A stretch of DNA of 57,835 nt, taken from assembly GCA_020845935.1 (NCBI GenBank), contig JADLEV010000071.1, positions 1 to 57,835 of the forward strand, in the 5' to 3' direction. The notes beneath the pieces were generated by a model, which was not told the origin of the DNA, ran no database searches, and was given only the letters and a program-made list of their open reading frames with translations. A program made the position numbers and the translations under genes. Origin of the DNA: Gammaproteobacteria bacterium. GTDB taxonomy: Bacteria > Pseudomonadota > Gammaproteobacteria > Ga0077536. Numbering within the stretch: position 1 is the first letter of the stretch; each line of letters opens with the position of its first letter. Below are positions 54,507 through 57,835 of this stretch, one piece after another.

Positions 54507-55979
54507 TCAACAGGCGCGATCGAAACGTCGGGCCAGCTCGGTCAGATGACGGGCCGCTGCCGGCGTCAGGTCGGCCCAGCTGAAACGCCAACGCCAATTG
54601 CCCGTTGGCGTGTTCGGAGTATTCATTCGATGCTCCGAGCCGAGCCCGAGCACATCCTGCATCGGCAGCATGGCCAGACGGCAGACCGACGCGTAGGCCA
54701 TCCGCAACAATGTGTCCGGCATTGTCGGTGCCGGATTGCCGAGGTACTCGTGCAGTTCGTGCCGCGCGATCTCCGGCAGCGTCAGATACCAGCCGAGCGT
54801 CGTGTCATTGTCGTGCGTTCCTGTATAGACGACGGCCTGCTCGACGTGGTTGTGCGGCAGATAAGGATTGGCGGGGTTGCCGTCGAAACCGAACTGCAAC
54901 ACCTTCATGCCGGGTATGCCGTAGCGCACTCGCAACGCATGCACCTCGGCGGTGATATGGCCAAGGTCCTCGGCGATTAGCGCCAGTTGTCCAAAGTGCG
55001 CGGTCAGCGCATCGAACAACGCCTCCCCCGGAGTTTCCACCCAGCGTCCATTGCGGCCGTCGCGATCGCGAGCAGGCACCTGCCAGCACGCGCAGAAACC
55101 GCGAAAGTGGTCGATCCGCAGCAGATCGAACAACTCAAACTGCGCGGCGAGCCGCGCCCTCCAGAAGCAGAATCCATCGGCGGCAAGCCGGTCCCAGTCA
55201 TACAACGGATTGCCCCAGCGCTGGCCAGTGTCGGAAAATCCGTCCGGAGGCGCGCCGGCGACGACCAGGGGTTCGCCGCATTCGTCGAGGCGAAATAGAT
55301 CGCGCCGCGCCCAGACATCGGCGCTGTCGTGGCCGACGAAGATCGGCAAATCACCGAAAACTCGAACCCCGTGTGCATTCGCATAGCGGCGGATCTCACG
55401 CCATTGCCGGAAGAAGATGAATTGTTCGAAGCGCAGCGCCGCGAGTTCGGCGTCGAGTTCGTCATGCTGCGCGGCAAGCGCGCTTGATTCTCGATCACGC
55501 AGCGGCGCAGGCCAGTTGGTCCATGGGCCACCGTACCGCGCCCGCAGCGCGCGGAACAGCACATAGTCATCCAGCCATTCGCGCTGCTCGGCACAGAAGG
55601 CCGCGAAATCCAGCAGATCGGCTTGCTTCCCTCTTGTTATCAGGTCGGCATGCACCGCTGTCAGCAATGCCAGCCGGGTCGCGGCAGTAATCGGTGGCTC
55701 CGGCAGATCTGCGCTGTCGAACCAGCCCCAGTCGACCAGCAACGGCAGGCTGATCAGATCCGGGTTGCCGGCAAAAGCGGACAGACACTGATAGGGGCTG
55801 AGATCGACGTCCGGCGGATTGAGCGGCAACACCTGCCAGACGGTTTGCCCGGTGCGGCACAGGAAATCGATGAAGTAGTAGGCATCGCGACCGAGCGTTC
55901 CCGCGGCATCCGGACCAGGCAGTGAGGTTGGGTGCAACAGGATGCCCGCGCGACGGCGATCGAGCACCGGCCCAATCAT
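54507..55979 (-). CDS. malQ: 4-alpha-glucanotransferase (amylomaltase)
   Basis: Cytoplasmic GH77 enzyme of 490 residues that transfers alpha-1,4-glucan segments between chains. Motifs: GILLHPTSLPGPDAAGTLG at the start, WQVLPLNPPDVDLSPYQ, LLRIDHFRGF (nucleophile Asp near 290), LIAEDLGHIT (acid/base Glu) and YTGTHDNDTTLGW (third Asp). Length matches the short bacterial DPE-type form. Start 55979 overlaps the GH57 stop as ATGA, so translation is coupled. In the operon with glgC and GH57 it likely trims or lengthens glucans during glycogen turnover. Confidence 0.95.
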   Translation of the reverse strand: MIGPVLDRRRAGILLHPTSLPGPDAAGTLGRDAYYFIDFLCRTGQTVWQVLPLNPPDVDLSPYQCLSAFAGNPDLISLPLLVDWGWFDSADLPEPPITAATRLALLTAVHADLITRGKQADLLDFAAFCAEQREWLDDYVLFRALRARYGGPWTNWPAPLRDRESSALAAQHDELDAELAALRFEQFIFFRQWREIRRYANAHGVRVFGDLPIFVGHDSADVWARRDLFRLDECGEPLVVAGAPPDGFSDTGQRWGNPLYDWDRLAADGFCFWRARLAAQFELFDLLRIDHFRGFCACWQVPARDRDGRNGRWVETPGEALFDALTAHFGQLALIAEDLGHITAEVHALRVRYGIPGMKVLQFGFDGNPANPYLPHNHVEQAVVYTGTHDNDTTLGWYLTLPEIARHELHEYLGNPAPTMPDTLLRMAYASVCRLAMLPMQDVLGLGSEHRMNTPNTPTGNWRWRFSWADLTPAAARHLTELARRFDRAC

Positions 55980-57628
55980 GGAGCCGTGCCGCGCCGCATG
56001 GAGCCAACCGTGCCACCGCCGTCATGCTGTTCCACCAGACTCAGATCCACGGCCGCGGGCACTGGCCGGTCGAGCAGGTGATACAGCGTGCGCAGATGAG
56101 CGCGGAACAACATGTCGAACTCGTGGGCAATCCGCGGATCGGTATCGCGCCCGAACCACCACCACCAATCCGAGGCTTCGCAGCGACCAAGCGCCTGGGT
56201 CGCTGCGGCGACACGTTCCACGGACAGCGTTGCGGCTGCGATAACAGCATCAAACTCTTGCTTGGCCGTGACCAGAAGATCCCAGGCCGCATTCTTCTGC
56301 GGTTCGCCAATCCAGGTCGATAGCGTGCCGTAGATCCAACTGCCGGCGACCAGCCGTTCGAGCCGGTGCGGTCGAAAGCGGGGCAGGGCATCACTGAAGG
56401 TTGTCAGTTCCAGCCGCGGTTCGTCAGCGAGCCTCCGGTACAACGCGCCGAAGAAGTGGTAGGCGTTCTCGTAGTAGTACTCCCAGGCATTCTCCCCATC
56501 CATGATGATCGCGACAAGCTTCTGCGATGGATTCGGGGTGTTTCCATGAATGTTGAGCAAATGCTGGACGAGATCCGCCGCGGCATCGTCGCTGTGCCAC
56601 GACGCATATTCGAAACCGATGCGATCCGACAGGGCATCGTCGCGAAAGACGATCGCCGGGCTGCCCTCGAGTTGATACGGCCGGTGTGGGTCCGGTGCTT
56701 CGGGCAGGCTGTGCGCCAGCACGCCGTGGCCGCTCGCGATCCAGGAAAAACCATGCTCGCCGAATAGCCGCGCTGTCGCAGTGCTGATCGCACCTTCCGC
56801 CGGCCAGCATCCCACCGGGCGGCGCTGGAAGTGGCGTTCGAAGACGGCAAGGCCTTGCGCGATTTGCCAGTGGGCGCGCTGTTCACCACCGGGATAGCAT
56901 TCCGCGGTGGGCAGGGGCAGATCCGGCAGAGCCTCCCGTGCGCTTCGAAGATCGAGCAGCAGCGGCAGGATCGGGTGTGCGTAGGGATTCATCGCCAGTT
57001 CCACCGCACCGCGATCGGCGAGAGCCCGATAACGGCCGATGATGCCGTCGATCTGCTGGTGCATGATTTCGATGAGCAGGGTTCGTTCCGCCGCATTGAA
57101 CGCCGCCTCCTGCGCCATCAGCGTCTGTACCCGTGCGTCGCCGCGACGCACGGTTTCACCGAGCATTGCGAGATGAAACCAGACCAGCAGGTCAGCGAAG
57201 AATTCGTCGCTGAGGTAAGCGAGCGTGCGCGAGTCCTGCAGGCAGTTCTGCGCCAGCGTATACAACCGAAGATAGGGTGGAAACCGCGCGATCACCCGAT
57301 TCGGATGCGCGCGCAGGCACAGCTCGATCAGCCGACGTCGTTCGGTCGCGTCGGTAACTGCCCGCGGCTCTGCCAACGCCGCCAGCAACGGATCGGCAAT
57401 CGGCTCGCCACGTACACGCCAGCGTGTGAGCTGCTGGTTGTAATCATCCAGTTGTTCCAGCAGCGTCGGCGAGAAATTGACGACGGCACGCATCGCCGGG
57501 TGTGCTTCGAGATGTGCCGCCATGTCGACGTAATCCTTGATCGCATGTAAATACGTCCACGGCAGTACATAGCTGCCTGCGATCGGATCGAAATAGCTTG
57601 GCTGGTGCATGTGCCAACACAGCACCAC
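55976..57628 (-). CDS. glycoside hydrolase family 57 protein
   Basis: Cytoplasmic GH57 alpha-glucan-active enzyme of about 550 residues. Conserved regions: CWHMHQPSY at the start, AVVNFSPTLLEQLDDY, GCWPAEGAISTA (nucleophile Glu region, with Ala where Pro is usual) and IIMDGENAWEYY (acid/base Asp region). Family members are amylases, amylopullulanases or branching enzymes. The start is unsure: the region before VVLCWHMHQP has no ATG that does not overlap glgC by 86 bases (57724), so I use GTG 57628, which leaves almost no N-terminal extension; ATG 57610 would cut the HMHQP motif. Between glgC and malQ in one operon. Confidence 0.88.
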   Translation of the reverse strand: MVLCWHMHQPSYFDPIAGSYVLPWTYLHAIKDYVDMAAHLEAHPAMRAVVNFSPTLLEQLDDYNQQLTRWRVRGEPIADPLLAALAEPRAVTDATERRRLIELCLRAHPNRVIARFPPYLRLYTLAQNCLQDSRTLAYLSDEFFADLLVWFHLAMLGETVRRGDARVQTLMAQEAAFNAAERTLLIEIMHQQIDGIIGRYRALADRGAVELAMNPYAHPILPLLLDLRSAREALPDLPLPTAECYPGGEQRAHWQIAQGLAVFERHFQRRPVGCWPAEGAISTATARLFGEHGFSWIASGHGVLAHSLPEAPDPHRPYQLEGSPAIVFRDDALSDRIGFEYASWHSDDAAADLVQHLLNIHGNTPNPSQKLVAIIMDGENAWEYYYENAYHFFGALYRRLADEPRLELTTFSDALPRFRPHRLERLVAGSWIYGTLSTWIGEPQKNAAWDLLVTAKQEFDAVIAAATLSVERVAAATQALGRCEASDWWWWFGRDTDPRIAHEFDMLFRAHLRTLYHLLDRPVPAAVDLSLVEQHDGGGTVGSMRRGTAP

Positions 57629-57638
57629 CGGCAGACGT

Positions 57639-57835
57639 TCAGCGGACGTGGTGAATCTCCTGACCGAGCATTTCCGGGGTGACCAATACCACACCTTCGG
57701 GACTGACGTGGAATCGCCGGGCATCCTCGGCGGCGTCGTAACCGATGACGGTTTCCGGCGGCACCGCGCACTGCTTGTCCAGGATGGTCTTGCGAATGCG
57801 GCAGTTCTGGCCGATGGTCACGTCCGGCAGGATCA
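57639..57835 (-). CDS. glgC: glucose-1-phosphate adenylyltransferase, C-terminal part only
   Basis: About 65 C-terminal residues of ADP-glucose pyrophosphorylase; the rest lies beyond the right edge. The visible part is the left-handed beta-helix end, LPDVTIGQNCRIRKTILDKQ, then VPPETVIGYDAAEDARRFHV and the closing VVLVTPEMLG, as in GlgC. The enzyme makes ADP-glucose, the glycogen precursor. It is the first visible gene of the glgC-GH57-malQ unit; the GH57 start lies 10 bases or so after its stop. Confidence 0.9.
   Translation of the reverse strand, partial: ILPDVTIGQNCRIRKTILDKQCAVPPETVIGYDAAEDARRFHVSPEGVVLVTPEMLGQEIHHVR

Overview
The window is high-GC DNA, densely packed with genes, and looks like a gammaproteobacterial chromosome. 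The best clue is the divergent gcvR-type / dapA-bamC arrangement at 30968-33273, which is the gammaproteobacterial order. BamC, YajQ, a DUF3301 protein and a PIN-PhoH protein agree with this. I cannot fix the order or genus from sequence alone; a Nevskiales/Xanthomonadales/Steroidobacter-like lineage is a guess. No rRNA, tRNA, CRISPR array, insertion sequence or phage gene was seen.

Region 1 (1-21555, all minus strand) is the most unusual part. Read in the direction of transcription it is: one HlyD/MacA-type adaptor, a long MacB/FtsX-type permease, one MacB-type ATPase, then seven more long permeases in tandem. The last permease runs off the left edge. That makes eight permeases of about 800 residues served by a single visible ATPase and a single adaptor, with gaps of 9-45 bases, so probably one operon of more than 21 kb. 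Each permease has two FtsX blocks and two periplasmic domains (the ADOP-like layout). At three junctions the codons for the C-terminal ALREE motif also form the Shine-Dalgarno sequence of the next gene, and these junctions are nearly identical, which points to repeated tandem duplication of one unit.

Region 2 (21778-29525) holds unrelated housekeeping genes: a RibD-C/DHFR-like reductase, a conserved hypothetical protein, an OmpA-type lipoprotein, a metallo-beta-lactamase-fold hydrolase, a PreP-like M16 peptidase coupled to a HAD phosphatase, YajQ and a DUF3301 protein. Strong palindromes separate the convergent pairs.

Region 3 (29526-42824) contains PhoH and GcvR-like genes, dapA-bamC behind a recognisable promoter, glgB, a bifunctional glutathionylspermidine synthetase/amidase, a Nudix hydrolase, a degenerate EAL-HDOD protein, an acyl-CoA synthetase, a MATE exporter and a small hypothetical gene.

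Region 4 (42930-54454) contains an SLC13/TrkA-C transporter, a TerC-family membrane protein behind a possible attenuator, a Tat-exported metallophosphoesterase, a subtilisin-like lipoprotein with a barrel-like C-terminus, a quinohaemoprotein dehydrogenase with the lanthanide-type Asp, an SPFH / ribbon-helix-helix pair with a palindromic operator candidate, a DUF2934 protein and a DUF4159 protein.

Region 5 (54507-57835, minus) is a glycogen/alpha-glucan operon: glgC (cut by the right edge), a GH57 hydrolase and malQ. It complements glgB in region 3.
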